Source of the DNA: CBDAPI01 sp964565865
Lineage (GTDB): Bacteria > Acidobacteriota > UBA6911 > RPQK01 > CBDAPI01
NCBI GenBank assembly: GCA_964565865.1
Contig: CAZMGM010000006.1
Span: forward strand, 18,334-82,333
DNA length: 64,000 bases
Reading direction: 5' to 3'
Both the position numbers and the translations under genes were made by a program. Below the pieces are notes generated by a model. It made no database searches. It was not told the DNA's origin and saw nothing but the letters and a program-made list of their open reading frames with translations. Positions 52,016-61,406 of this stretch are shown here, piece by piece (within the stretch, counting starts at the first letter, position 1; every line of letters begins with the position of its first letter).

Positions 52016-53740
52016 TTAATGGCTGTCCCGCAGGAGAGGCGTACCACTGCCGCCGCGCAGGAAGTCGAGGTCCACTCCCTCGTTGGCCTGCAACACATGT
52101 TCGAAGTAGAGTTGATACCAGCCTCGGCTGATGGCAGGGCGGGGAGCCGTCCAGTGTTCCCGTCGGCCCACCAATTCGCTTTCTTCGACGTCGAGATGAA
52201 GCCTCCGGCTGGGGACGTCCAGCTCGATCTCGTCTCCGTTCATGACCAATGCCAGTGGCCCACCGACCGCAGCCTCCGGAGCGATATGAAGCACCACAGT
52301 GCCGTAAGCGGTTCCCGACATTCGGGCATCTGATATTCTGACCATGTCGTTTACTCCCTGTTCGAGGATTTTCCGGGGCAAATTCATATTTCCGGTTTCC
52401 GGGAAGCCCGGATAGCCTTTGGGCCCGCAGTTCTTCAGGACCAGGATGTCCTCTGGGCACACTTCCAGGTCGGGATCGTCGATGCGGGATCGGTAGTCTT
52501 CGATATCTTCGAAGACCACCGCCTGTCCCCGGTGTTGCATCAGCTCCGGCGAGGCAGCCGACGGCTTCAGTACGGCTCCCTGCGGGGCCAGATTTCCGCG
52601 CAGAACGGCAATTCCGCCCTGTTTTGTAAACGGCTGCTGGCAGGAATGGATGACGGCTCGATTGAAGCACTCCGCTGATTCGATATTCTCTCCGACGGTC
52701 TGTCCGCTGACGGTTGGAATGTCGAGGTGGAGGAGGTGGGATAGTTCCTTCATCACGACGGGCAGACCACCGGCGTAATAGAAGTCCTCCATCAGGTGTT
52801 CACCGGAAGGCATCAAGTTCAGAAGGCAAGGGACGTCTCTTCCCAGGTTGTCCCAATCGTCCAATGTGTGATCGATTCCCAGGCGACCCGCTATAGCAAG
52901 CAGATGGACAACCGCGTTGGTCGACCCGCCGATGCCACCATTGACTCGGATTGCGTTCTCGAACGCTTTGCGGGTCAGGATGGAAGAGATGCAAACGTCC
53001 TCATCGACCATGGTGACGATGCGCCGGCCCGTCTCGTGGGCCAGAGTGTAGCGCCTGCTGTCCACAGCCGGGATGGCCGCATTGGTGGGAAGGGCAAGCC
53101 CCATAGCTTCCACCATCGACGCCATGGTTGAGGCCGTTCCCATGGTCATGCAGTGGCCGGCCGATCTGCTTATTGCCGCTTCTGCCTCGTTGAATTCCTT
53201 TTGCGACATCCTGCCCGTCTTGACGTCGTCGCAGAAGCTCCAGACACTGGTCCCGGATCCGATTTTGGTGCCCCGATGCCGACCGCTGAGCATAGGACCT
53301 CCTGAGAGGACAATGGTTGGGACATCGCAGCTGGCCGCCCCCATGACCAGAGAGGGCGTTGTCTTGTCACAGCCGGTCAGAAGGACGACGCCGTCCAGGG
53401 GATTGGCCCGGATCGTTTCTTCCACTTCCATAGAGGCCAAGTTGCGAAAGAGCATAGTAGTAGGGCGCATGAGGGATTCACCCAGGCTCATCACCGGGAA
53501 CTCCAGAGGAAACCCTCCTGCTTCCCAGACACCGCGCTTTACGTGCTCCGCGATCTTTCTAAAATGATGGTTGCAAGGAGTCAGCTCCGACCAGGTGTTG
53601 CAGATTCCGATCACGGGCCGGTCCTTGAAGAGGTCAGGAGGAAACCCCTGGTTCTTCATCCAGCTGCGGTGGATGAAGCCTTGTTTGTCAGACAGGCCGA
53701 ACCACTCCCGGCTGCGCAGTTCTTTCTTCTTCTTGACCAT
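52016..53740 (-). CDS. IlvD/Edd-family sugar-acid dehydratase
   Basis: 574 aa dehydratase. [2Fe-2S] or [4Fe-4S] ligand regions are ICNTWSELTPCNHHFRKIA, VVLLTGCDKTTPSLVMGA and SGGPMLSGRHRGTKI; SRSAGHCMTMGTASTMASM and DARMSGTAYGTVVLHIAPEA are shared with L-arabonate and related aldonate dehydratases rather than canonical IlvD (560 aa). Likely product is a 2-keto-3-deoxy sugar acid in a nonphosphorylative pentose or hexose route. Ends only a few bp from the Fsr stop (convergent). No adjacent aldolase. Confidence 0.85.
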   Translation of the reverse strand: MVKKKKELRSREWFGLSDKQGFIHRSWMKNQGFPPDLFKDRPVIGICNTWSELTPCNHHFRKIAEHVKRGVWEAGGFPLEFPVMSLGESLMRPTTMLFRNLASMEVEETIRANPLDGVVLLTGCDKTTPSLVMGAASCDVPTIVLSGGPMLSGRHRGTKIGSGTSVWSFCDDVKTGRMSQKEFNEAEAAISRSAGHCMTMGTASTMASMVEAMGLALPTNAAIPAVDSRRYTLAHETGRRIVTMVDEDVCISSILTRKAFENAIRVNGGIGGSTNAVVHLLAIAGRLGIDHTLDDWDNLGRDVPCLLNLMPSGEHLMEDFYYAGGLPVVMKELSHLLHLDIPTVSGQTVGENIESAECFNRAVIHSCQQPFTKQGGIAVLRGNLAPQGAVLKPSAASPELMQHRGQAVVFEDIEDYRSRIDDPDLEVCPEDILVLKNCGPKGYPGFPETGNMNLPRKILEQGVNDMVRISDARMSGTAYGTVVLHIAPEAAVGGPLALVMNGDEIELDVPSRRLHLDVEESELVGRREHWTAPRPAISRGWYQLYFEHVLQANEGVDLDFLRGGSGTPLLRDSH

Positions 53741-53948
53741 TGGATCCTCATGCTAACGCAGTTCGCCACAAATTCTAACCCCGGGGGCAAGATATTGGAT
53801 GTTAGAGACTTTCCGGAGTGGAATACTCGCCCTCCCCTGGAGGGTCCCCCTGTGGTTGGCTCGGTACTCCGTCTCCCAAATTCAATCTGAGATGTGAAAT
53901 ACTTAAGGGGTTAAAAGTGGCATTTTAGCAAGGAAGCAAGGTTGTCCC

Positions 53949-55115
53949 ATGGGGGAAAAATTTCTGGGTATTCTGACGGGAGGCGGTGATGTCCCGGGTT
54001 TGAACTCGGTCATCAAATCGGTGGTTCATCGCGCTACGAAAATGGGACTCTCGGTCCTGGGAATTCGCAAGGGATGGGAGGGGCTGACGCACCTGAAGCC
54101 CGACGGTGAGAACGACGACTACTACATTCAGTCACTCACTCGCGCCAACACTCGCACCATTGATCGAACTGGCGGCACCATCCTGCACACTTCCAGAACC
54201 AATCCTTCACGCATGACGGGGTCCAGACTGCCTGGCCACATCCCCGCAGCAGAACTGGAAGGACTCCAAATCGGCGAAGACATTTACGATTTTACTCCGC
54301 TAGTCCTGCGCAACTTGGAGCGCCTGAAGATCGATACTCTTATCTCGATTGGAGGAGATGACACGCTGAGCTACGCCGCTCGCCTGGATCGGGAAGGGTT
54401 GCCCCTAGTTGCGATCCCTAAGACCATGGACAATGATGTGCGCAACACCGAGTACTGCATTGGATTCTCCACGGCCATCACCCGGGCCAAGGATCTGATC
54501 ACGAGGCAGCGGACAACGCTGGGGTCCCACGAGCGGATCGGAGTATTCCGTATCTTCGGTCGAGATGCGGGATTCACGGCTCTCTATACAGGGTACGTGA
54601 CCTCTACTCGCTGTCTGATTCCAGAGTATCCCTTCGATCTGGATCATCTGATCGAGTTGATGCTGGCCGACAAGGCAAACAATCCCAGCGGCTACGCCCT
54701 GGTTGTGGTTTCAGAGGGGGTGACCTGGAAGGAGAGGAAAGTGCTCGAATATGGCGGAGCTGATGCCTATGGGCATCGGAAAAAAATGGATGTCGGCGAG
54801 GTTCTGGCGGCTGAGATCAAGGCTAAGACAGGGTTCGGAACGATGTCCAGTGACCTCACCTACGACCTGCGAAGCGGTGATCCTGACTCGATTGATCGAA
54901 TGGTGGCGATCACCTACGCGAATATTGCCCTGGACCTTTTGAGCGAAGGCATGACCGGAAAGATGGTGGGCATCCAAAAGGGTCGATATGCTGCTCTAGA
55001 GATTCCGAAGCAGACGGCAGGCCCACGCCAGGTCAACATTGAGGAGCTTTATAACAAGGAAAGATACCGACCCAACTATTACAATAAGCTGGGTGCCCCT
55101 ATGCTTCTGGACTAG
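53949..55115 (+). CDS. 6-Phosphofructokinase of the pyrophosphate-dependent type
   Basis: Glycolytic enzyme, 388 aa. The sequence carries LTGGGDVPGLNSVIKSV, GGDDT (G135-G136-D137-D138) and PKTMDND (P157-K158-T159-M160-D161). Relative to E. coli ATP-PFK, Asp138 stands where Gly104 is and Lys158 where Gly124 is; the pair marks PPi-dependent enzymes, in which these residues block the ATP gamma-phosphate site. SVFRIFGRDAGFTALYTG-type sugar-binding segment is present. The reaction would be reversible and use PPi. Its TAG stop lies in a CTAG at the left edge of a dispersed element. Confidence 0.82.
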   Translation: MGEKFLGILTGGGDVPGLNSVIKSVVHRATKMGLSVLGIRKGWEGLTHLKPDGENDDYYIQSLTRANTRTIDRTGGTILHTSRTNPSRMTGSRLPGHIPAAELEGLQIGEDIYDFTPLVLRNLERLKIDTLISIGGDDTLSYAARLDREGLPLVAIPKTMDNDVRNTEYCIGFSTAITRAKDLITRQRTTLGSHERIGVFRIFGRDAGFTALYTGYVTSTRCLIPEYPFDLDHLIELMLADKANNPSGYALVVVSEGVTWKERKVLEYGGADAYGHRKKMDVGEVLAAEIKAKTGFGTMSSDLTYDLRSGDPDSIDRMVAITYANIALDLLSEGMTGKMVGIQKGRYAALEIPKQTAGPRQVNIEELYNKERYRPNYYNKLGAPMLLD

Positions 55116-55233
55116 GGGTTTGCGCCTGCTGCCTGCGTTGCTCGTCGTCTCTGATGAACCAGGATCGGTTTCTTCGCGTGTCTTGCCAGCGAACCTAGTT
55201 CCCTGGCGAGCGACTTTTCCCACGGACTGCTAG
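55113..55233. mobile_element. CTAG-ended dispersed element between pfk and the TPR gene
   Basis: The intergenic region from one stop codon to the opposing stop codon is exactly one element, bounded by CTAG at both ends. It shares the 5' phrase GGGGTTTGcGCC, a GCCAG(c)GAA/TTCcCTGGC hairpin at 55189-55207 and the right-end ACTTTTCCCACGGACTGCTAG with the right part of the atp element (15242-15371). Confidence 0.6.
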
Positions 55234-55781
55234 AGCTGATCCCGAATGCTACGGGCTCGATCTCGCACCTGCATCGACTCATCGTCTCGATCGAGGCGGC
55301 GTAAAACGGCCGCATAATTCTCCAGGCAGGTCGCCATCGGTCGTGAGACAGGCCGCTGTTGTTCGAGGATTTCAAGCAGTCGACGAAAGTAATCCTCCGC
55401 CTCTCTGTAGCGACCCTGGGCATAGAACAGGAGGGCGACATCGTTAAGAGCTGCCACCACTTGATGGGGCTGTTCACTGATGCGCTGTTCACTGATTTCC
55501 ATAACCTCCAGGAAGGGCCCTTCGGCAGACAAGTAATTGCCGGTATCGTGGTAGAAATCTCCCAGGTTCTTCAGATAATAGAGCAACTCACGGCTTTCGG
55601 GACCAAAGGATCTGGCCAGTTCTACGTTGCTGGCGAATTGCTTATCAGACTCGCTGTAGTTTCCTTCGGCGTAGAGATCAACACCCTTGCGATGATTTGC
55701 CTGGAGGAGCTGCAAACGGCCTCTCCGTGTGTTGGGGAGGAGCTTGCGAAGGATCGCTCCTCTGAGGGCCTTGAGCGTCAT
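55230..55781 (-). CDS. Small TPR-repeat protein
   Basis: 183 aa, made largely of tetratricopeptide-like helical pairs: RKGVDLYAEGNYSESDKQFA, LKNLGDFYHDTGNYLSAEGP, LNDVALLFYAQGRYREAEDY and LENYAAVLRRLDRDDESMQV. No signal peptide. It probably serves as a protein-binding adaptor. Its start overlaps the DUF1343 gene stop by 4 bp, so the two are translated together. Stop TAG is in the CTAG of the neighbouring element. Confidence 0.75.
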   Translation of the reverse strand: MTLKALRGAILRKLLPNTRRGRLQLLQANHRKGVDLYAEGNYSESDKQFASNVELARSFGPESRELLYYLKNLGDFYHDTGNYLSAEGPFLEVMEISEQRISEQPHQVVAALNDVALLFYAQGRYREAEDYFRRLLEILEQQRPVSRPMATCLENYAAVLRRLDRDDESMQVRDRARSIRDQL

Positions 55782-56974
55782 GGCTGACTGTTTACGTCGT
55801 TTTCAGAGTAGAGGAGGAACCGGTCTCTCAAGGACCGGAATCGATGGAGCTGTGCCTCCCATCCGGACTGGATCTCGGCGGCTTCTGTCCCCCTTTTCAG
55901 CTCCCTCCGAATCCAGCTGTTTCCAGCCAGACGATCGAAAAAGGGCTGGAAACGAAACTCATCGGGGTGAAGCCGGATGACTCCAGCGAGGAAATGAAGG
56001 ATCGCTTCGAGGGGTCGGAAAGCAACACGGTCGAGGACGTGGATCTGAACCCCGTGGCACGCCTCTCCCCGGTACTTGGAGAACCACGGCTCGAAGTCCT
56101 GGATTCGAAAGGCCACACCTGGGAGTCTCAAGGCGTTGAGCCCTTCCACCAGACGTTCGTTGTCCAGCCAGGGAGCACCGACCAGTTCGAAAGGACGGGT
56201 GGTCCCTCTTCCTTCGGAGAGATTGGTTCCCTCAATAAGGCAGAAGCCGGGATAGAGGGTGGCCGTATCCAGAGTGGACAGGTTGGGCGAGGGTGATATC
56301 CAGATGAGACGGGTCTCGTCGTACCAGAATTCTCGCCGCCAGCCCTGCAAGGGTACGACCTTGAGATGGCACTGAAGTTGGAGCTCGGAGTCTAAGAGTC
56401 CGGCCAGCTCACCGGGTGTCAGACCGTATCGAATGGGAAGGCTGAAACTCCCGACAAACGACTCGAAGCCTTTCTCCAGAATTGGACCTTCCACGCGGGT
56501 TCCGGTAATTGGATTCGGGCGATCCAGAACGACAAACGGGATTTCCTCGCGGGCAGCGGCCCTCATACTTTCGAGCATAGTCGAAATATAGGTGTAGAAT
56601 CGCGCACCAACGTCCTGAAGATCGAAGACCAGTACCTCCACCTGGCTGAGCATTTCGGGAGTGGGAGACCGGGTTTCTCCGTAAAGGCTGTAGATGATCT
56701 CGCTGGACTGTATTTTCTCTTCCGCCTGAGAACTCCCCTGAATCCCGTGTTCCGGGGCGAAGAGAGCGATCAGCTTGGCCCCACGGAGTGCGGCCACCAC
56801 TTTCGCAGTGGGCTCGAGACGGCAGTTGACGCCCGTATGGTTTGTAATCAGTCCAATCTTCTTGCCTTCCAGCCATTGCCGGTAAGGGGCCTCGGAGAGC
56901 CGGTCCACGCCCGTAAGGACTCCGGCGCAGGGCGAGGTGCCCAAGGCAGCCAGGAGAGGGAGAGCCTCTATCAT
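55778..56974 (-). CDS. DUF1343 protein, NamZ-like exo-N-acetylmuramidase
   Basis: 398 aa, DUF1343 family. Characterised NamZ removes N-acetylmuramic acid from peptidoglycan fragments. Signature segments GKKIGLITNHTGVNCR, LFAPEHGIQGSSQAEEKI, VLVFDLQDVGARFYTYISTM and DRPNPITGTRVEGPILEKG are intact. Starts with a hydrophobic MIEALPLLAALGTSPCAGVL stretch that may be a weak signal peptide. Wall-recycling role is the family inference; no other recycling genes are adjacent. Confidence 0.85.
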   Translation of the reverse strand: MIEALPLLAALGTSPCAGVLTGVDRLSEAPYRQWLEGKKIGLITNHTGVNCRLEPTAKVVAALRGAKLIALFAPEHGIQGSSQAEEKIQSSEIIYSLYGETRSPTPEMLSQVEVLVFDLQDVGARFYTYISTMLESMRAAAREEIPFVVLDRPNPITGTRVEGPILEKGFESFVGSFSLPIRYGLTPGELAGLLDSELQLQCHLKVVPLQGWRREFWYDETRLIWISPSPNLSTLDTATLYPGFCLIEGTNLSEGRGTTRPFELVGAPWLDNERLVEGLNALRLPGVAFRIQDFEPWFSKYRGEACHGVQIHVLDRVAFRPLEAILHFLAGVIRLHPDEFRFQPFFDRLAGNSWIRRELKRGTEAAEIQSGWEAQLHRFRSLRDRFLLYSENDVNSQP

Positions 56975-56981
56975 GATCTAC

Positions 56982-58484
56982 TCAAATGTCGTACAGCCTT
57001 TCGTACTTCCACGTTAAATAGTCGACGAACTGGCTGTCCGAGAGGATGGTTCCCGTCACTTGCTGAACGAGCTCTTCTGCCTGATAAAGTTTTCCCTGCA
57101 GATGGATCCGGTCTCGCAGCCATTCCCTGAGTTGCGAAAGATCTCCACCAGCTATCGATTCTTCCAGATCCGGAAGCTCTTTCAGCGCCTGCAGGTAGAA
57201 CTGAGTTGCATACATGGTACCGATGAGATAGGTCGGAAAATACCCGAACAAGCCACTTGACCAGTGCACGTCCTGCAACACGCCCGTGGCAGCGTCCGGG
57301 GGGCGAATGCCGAGGAAGTCCTCCATCAACAGGTTCCATCGAGTCTCCAGTTCGTCAGCTTCCAGATTTCCGGCGAGCAGCTCTCGTTCCAGCTCAAACC
57401 GGAGAATGACGTGAAGGCCGTAGCTAACCTCATCCGCCTCCACCCGGATTAGACCCGCGTCGACGCGGTTGATGCCTCCCAGGAAACCGTCGAGCGGGAG
57501 ACCGTCGAACTGCCCGGGGAAGGCCTCCTGGAGGAGGGGGTACCAGTGTTGCCAGAATCCCCGACTGCGTCCCACCAAATTTTCCCAGAGCCTGGATTGA
57601 GATTCATGGATGCCCAGAGAGATGGAGGAGGTGGCCGGGAGGCCGTGGCGTTCACTATCCAGGCCCTGTTCGTAGAGACCGTGTCCCGCTTCATGAATCA
57701 TTCCAAAAATGGCTACGCCGAAGTCCTCTTCGTTGTAGCGGGTGGTGATCCGAACGTCCCTTGGGCTAAGGCCTGAGCAAAAGGGATGAGGTGATTGATC
57801 CAGACGTCCGGAGTCCCAGTCAAATCCCATGGCTGTCAGCACCTGCCTCCCGAATCTTTTCTGTTCTGCAATCGGGTAATGTCCCTTCAGGAGATTGGGT
57901 GGGGGTTGCTTTCTGGACGCCAGAAGCCGGCCCAAGAGATCCGTCAGGAGGGGTCGCAGGCGGCAGAAGACGCGGTGGAGGTCAGCCTCCCTGGCACCTG
58001 GCTCGTACTCGTCGAGAAGGGCGTCGTAGCGTGTTTGTCCGATTTGCAGACATTCTGCTTCCTGGCGTTTGAGGGCGACGATCCGGGTCAGCCAGGGAGC
58101 GAAAGAAGTGAAGTCCGAAGCCTGGCGGGCTGACGTCCAGGCATCGAAGGCCAGGCTAGTCGTCCGGGCCAGTTCGCTAACTAGAGTGGGCGGCAGTTTA
58201 GTAGCCTTACCGTGCAGGCGCCTGGCTTCCCGAACATCCGCCTGGGTCCACGGGTCGTCACTGTGGCTTTCGGCTTGCTCCATGAGGTCGCGGTAGCGGT
58301 CGGAGACCAGCCGTTGGTGGTACAGTCTTGCGAGTGTTGCCGCCTGACCTGCCCGGTCAGCAACCCCCCGGGGTGGCATTTTTGTCTCTTGATCCCAGTT
58401 TAAGAGGCTTGATGCGCTCCGCAGGTCACTGAGCTGCCTGGAGTAGGTCTGAAACTGTTCGAGTGGAGAGCTTTCCTGAGTCAT
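56982..58484 (-). CDS. M32 metallocarboxypeptidase (Taq type)
   Basis: 500 aa, normal for the family. HExxH is GMIHEAGHGLYEQG, third ligand Glu in GIHESQSRLWENLVGRS, and the substrate segment DVRITTRYNEEDF is present. Removes C-terminal residues from peptides, broad specificity. The frame is open 44 codons upstream but the ATG at 58484 starts a normal N-terminus. It ends 7 bp before the DUF1343 start, same strand. Confidence 0.92.
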   Translation of the reverse strand: MTQESSPLEQFQTYSRQLSDLRSASSLLNWDQETKMPPRGVADRAGQAATLARLYHQRLVSDRYRDLMEQAESHSDDPWTQADVREARRLHGKATKLPPTLVSELARTTSLAFDAWTSARQASDFTSFAPWLTRIVALKRQEAECLQIGQTRYDALLDEYEPGAREADLHRVFCRLRPLLTDLLGRLLASRKQPPPNLLKGHYPIAEQKRFGRQVLTAMGFDWDSGRLDQSPHPFCSGLSPRDVRITTRYNEEDFGVAIFGMIHEAGHGLYEQGLDSERHGLPATSSISLGIHESQSRLWENLVGRSRGFWQHWYPLLQEAFPGQFDGLPLDGFLGGINRVDAGLIRVEADEVSYGLHVILRFELERELLAGNLEADELETRWNLLMEDFLGIRPPDAATGVLQDVHWSSGLFGYFPTYLIGTMYATQFYLQALKELPDLEESIAGGDLSQLREWLRDRIHLQGKLYQAEELVQQVTGTILSDSQFVDYLTWKYERLYDI

Positions 58485-58622
58485 GCAACTGTTTTTTCTA
58501 GTGCCGGAGTCCAGAACGCTCATTATAGCGGGGTTCCAGGTCTTGAGCTTCGAGTTTCCCTCGCCCCGGGTTGTGTGGGGCACCACAGGGGGGGGTAGCA
58601 AGGTATCCGGGGGCAAGCGTCT

Positions 58623-58652
58623 TTGACATGGGGTCCGGGCCCTCGATATAAT
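58623..58652 (+). promoter_or_regulatory. Sigma70 promoter of the rplU operon
   Basis: Consensus TTGACA (58623-58628) and TATAAT (58647-58652) with an 18-bp spacer. Predicted start near 58659. The leader contains a 5-bp hairpin ACCGG/CCGGT (58665-58682). Confidence 0.85.
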
Positions 58653-58710
58653 TTTCTCTTTTTTACCGGCCTAAGGACCGGTTCCCGTGTTCCCGAGAGG
58701 AGATCAAGCC

Positions 58711-59343
58711 GTGTACGCGGTGATTCAGACTGGCGGAAAACAATACAAGGTAGCTCCAGGCGACGTGTTACGGGTCGAGAAACTCAACGGTGAGGTGGGG
58801 GATCAGATCACCTTTGAGGCTGTTCTTTTCGTGGGAGCCGAAACCCAGTTTCAGGTGGGAGTACCTCTGGTCCAGGGCGCGAGCGTCACGGGAACGATCC
58901 TGGACCACCTGCGTGGTTCCAAGATTGTCGTGCTCAAGTTCAAGAGACGAAAAATGTATCGCCGCAAGTCCGGGCACCGACAATCTTTGACGGCGATACG
59001 CATCGACGAAATCAAAGCTTCGCAGGCGCCCGAGGCGACAGCTTCTAAAAAGGCAGCCCCGAAGAAGGCCGCACGCACGAAGTCTACACCAAATAAGGCC
59101 ACAACCAAGAAATCCACTTCCGGGGAGGACCCCGAAAAGTTGCCCGGTAAGGGAGCGGTGGGGAAGAAACCCCCGCCCTTGAAGAAAAAGGCGACTGCCC
59201 CGCGCAGGGCCAAAGGCCTCGAGGAAAAGCAGGACGAAGTCGCCGCCCGAACGGGCACTTCGGTTGATAAGCCTCCTAGGGAAGCCGGCAGCCCGGGAGA
59301 GACGGACTCGGGAAGCGACCAGAGTACGAAGAGCAAGGAGTAG
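58711..59343 (+). CDS. rplU: Ribosomal protein bL21 with a long basic C-terminal extension
   Basis: The first 103 residues are standard bL21 (YAVIQTGGKQYKVAPGDVLR, GSKIVVLKFKRRKMYRRKSG, RQSLTAIRIDEI). A further 107 residues follow: Ala/Lys/Pro/Ser-rich, beginning KASQAPEATASKKAAPKKAA and ending in an acidic Ser/Glu stretch. The extension is predicted disordered and resembles histone H1-type tails; in most bacteria L21 stops near 103 aa. The start GTG at 58711 has GAGAGGAG upstream. First gene of the operon. Confidence 0.9.
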   Translation: MYAVIQTGGKQYKVAPGDVLRVEKLNGEVGDQITFEAVLFVGAETQFQVGVPLVQGASVTGTILDHLRGSKIVVLKFKRRKMYRRKSGHRQSLTAIRIDEIKASQAPEATASKKAAPKKAARTKSTPNKATTKKSTSGEDPEKLPGKGAVGKKPPPLKKKATAPRRAKGLEEKQDEVAARTGTSVDKPPREAGSPGETDSGSDQSTKSKE

Positions 59344-59346
59344 GAT

Positions 59347-59607
59347 ATGGCCCACAAGAAGGGACAGGGAAGTGTCAAGAACGGCCGCGACAGTAATTCA
59401 AAGCGTCTGGGGATCAAACGCTTTGACGGGCAGTTGGTAACGAGCGGATCGATTCTGGTCCGGCAGCGCGGCACTCCTTTCAAAGCGGGGCAAAATGTGG
59501 GGCGTGGAAAGGACGATACGCTGTTTGCCACGGTCCAGGGGACTGTCAAGTTTCAGAACCGGGGACGCTACGGCAAGTTTGTCCACGTGATTTCGTCATC
59601 GTCCTGA
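59347..59607 (+). CDS. rpmA: Ribosomal protein bL27
   Basis: 86 aa, MAHKKGQGSVKNGRDSNSKR start and GGSILVRQRGT-like core, here TSGSILVRQRGTPFKAGQNV. No N-terminal cleavable extension as in Firmicutes. Three bp after rplU stop, so translation is coupled. Confidence 0.97.
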   Translation: MAHKKGQGSVKNGRDSNSKRLGIKRFDGQLVTSGSILVRQRGTPFKAGQNVGRGKDDTLFATVQGTVKFQNRGRYGKFVHVISSSS

Positions 59608-59742
59608 TCCCGGCACCAGCCCTACATTTCTTAGACAGAGAGGGCTCATGAAATCCGGCCCAGGATTGTGCCCCGCTGCACTGTTGTTAGACCCGTCCAG
59701 GTTTTGTGGCCACCACCCAGCCTTCCACAGGCTGACACCGGT

Positions 59743-60744
59743 ATGTTTGTCGACTACACCAGGATTCAAGTCAAAGCAGGCGACGGGGGGAGGGGAGCCA
59801 GGGCCTTCCGAAGAGAGAAGTACGTCCCGCGAGGAGGGCCCAGCGGTGGAAACGGTGGCAATGGAGGCAGTGTATATCTGAAGAGTTCTTCTCATTTGGG
59901 TACCCTCCTGCCGTTTCGTTACAAAAAGCACTTCGAGGCACAGCGCGGTGGCCACGGCTCCGGGAAGAAACAGCGCGGCAAGGATGGTAAAGATCTGAAC
60001 ATTGAAGTACCGCTGGGGACCCAGGTGCTCGATGCTGACACCCGGCAGATGGTGTGCGATTTGAATGTTTCTGGTCAGAAGGAACTGGTCGCAGGCGGAG
60101 GCCGAGGCGGGCGCGGAAATGCAGCTTTCGTGAGTGCTACGAACCAGGCCCCCGAGTATGCGGAAGCTGGCAAGCCGGGGGAAAGCAGGAGCCTGGTTCT
60201 GGAACTCAAGGTGCTGGCCGACGTGGGCCTCATCGGGTATCCGAATGCGGGCAAGTCCACTCTAATCTCGACGATTTCCGCAGCCAGGCCAACCATTGCC
60301 AACTATCCGTTCACGACCCTGACCCCCAGCTTGGGCGTAGTCTTGTTCGGCGAATACGACACCTTCGTAGTAGCGGACATTCCAGGTTTGATAGAAGGTG
60401 CTCACGGAGGTACGGGTCTGGGTGACCGGTTTCTTCGCCACGTGGAGCGAACCCGTCTTCTGGTTCATCTCGTTGATGTGAGTGACATGGGACCAGAGAG
60501 TCCGACCCGTGCAGTTGCTGTGATTGATCGAGAGTTGCGGGCTTACAAAGAAGAGCTGGACCAAAAGCCCCAGATTCTGGTGGCATCAAAGATGGACATC
60601 CGGGTTGAAGATAAAGTCGCGGCCCTCGTGTCTTACGCTGAAGCAAGGGAGCTGCCCCTGGTGCAGATTTCGTCCGTCGAAGGGAAGGGTCTGAAGGAAC
60701 TGAAGGAACTCATGGCATCCACGCTGGGAGTAGGATTAAAGTGA
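59743..60744 (+). CDS. obg: GTPase Obg
   Basis: Ribosome-assembly GTPase, 333 aa. The glycine-rich Obg domain starts MFVDYTRIQVKAGDGGRGAR, with GGPSGGNGGNGGSVYL; G1 is GYPNAGKSTLI, G3 is DIPGLIEGAHGG, G4 is ASKMDI. The C-terminal OCT domain of longer Obg proteins is absent, as in several phyla. The ATG at 59743 matches the family N-terminus; 25 codons upstream are open but not conserved. Confidence 0.95.
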   Translation: MFVDYTRIQVKAGDGGRGARAFRREKYVPRGGPSGGNGGNGGSVYLKSSSHLGTLLPFRYKKHFEAQRGGHGSGKKQRGKDGKDLNIEVPLGTQVLDADTRQMVCDLNVSGQKELVAGGGRGGRGNAAFVSATNQAPEYAEAGKPGESRSLVLELKVLADVGLIGYPNAGKSTLISTISAARPTIANYPFTTLTPSLGVVLFGEYDTFVVADIPGLIEGAHGGTGLGDRFLRHVERTRLLVHLVDVSDMGPESPTRAVAVIDRELRAYKEELDQKPQILVASKMDIRVEDKVAALVSYAEARELPLVQISSVEGKGLKELKELMASTLGVGLK

Positions 60745-61406
60745 GCACTGGAATCCTAGGAGGCACGTTCGATCCCCCTCACCAGGGACACGTGGCTATT
60801 GCTAACCGGGCCCTGGAGTTCTTCGATCTAGATACGGTGACGTTTATGGTGGCGCGTGTCCCTCCCCATAGGAAAAGGCAACCACTAGTGAGTGCCTATC
60901 ACCGCTTCGCCATGGTTGTGCTGGAGACCCGTCAACATGCCCGGTTTCACGTTTCCGACAGGGAGCTGCGGCGACCGGGACTTTCCTATACTGTGGACAC
61001 CTTACGGCTGTGGACGAAAGATCATCCCCAGACACAGCATTGTTTCATCGCCGGTGCAGACTCCCTCTCGGAAATCCACTTGTGGAAGGACTATGCTAAA
61101 CTGCTGACTCGTTACTGTTTCGTTTTTGTACAGAGGCCCGGGATAGAGATCTCCTTAGCGCGGTTGGCGCTTCCAGCGGACTTGAAAGCAAGACTGACTT
61201 TTATACAGGACGACGTTCAGCCACCCGCCATCGAGCCCGGTAGATCCTTCCTCCTTCCTTCCCAACACCGCCCGGTGAGTTCCACCCAGATCCGCGAGGC
61301 GCTCGTCCAGAGGAGGTATTTCGAGTCGGGTCTACTTTCGACACACGTGCTGGAACACATCAAGAAGTACCGCCTGTATGAGCAAATTGACCCGGAAATT
61401 AGCTAA
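60741..61406 (+). CDS. nadD: Nicotinate-nucleotide adenylyltransferase
   Basis: NAD synthesis enzyme, 221 aa. GTG start MSTGILGGTFDPPHQGHVAI contains the (H/T)xGH nucleotidyltransferase motif; VARVPPHRKRQPL and RPVSSTQIREAL (SxTxIR-type) are conserved. Overlaps obg stop by 4 bp and rsfS start by 29 bp. Confidence 0.95.
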   Translation: MSTGILGGTFDPPHQGHVAIANRALEFFDLDTVTFMVARVPPHRKRQPLVSAYHRFAMVVLETRQHARFHVSDRELRRPGLSYTVDTLRLWTKDHPQTQHCFIAGADSLSEIHLWKDYAKLLTRYCFVFVQRPGIEISLARLALPADLKARLTFIQDDVQPPAIEPGRSFLLPSQHRPVSSTQIREALVQRRYFESGLLSTHVLEHIKKYRLYEQIDPEIS

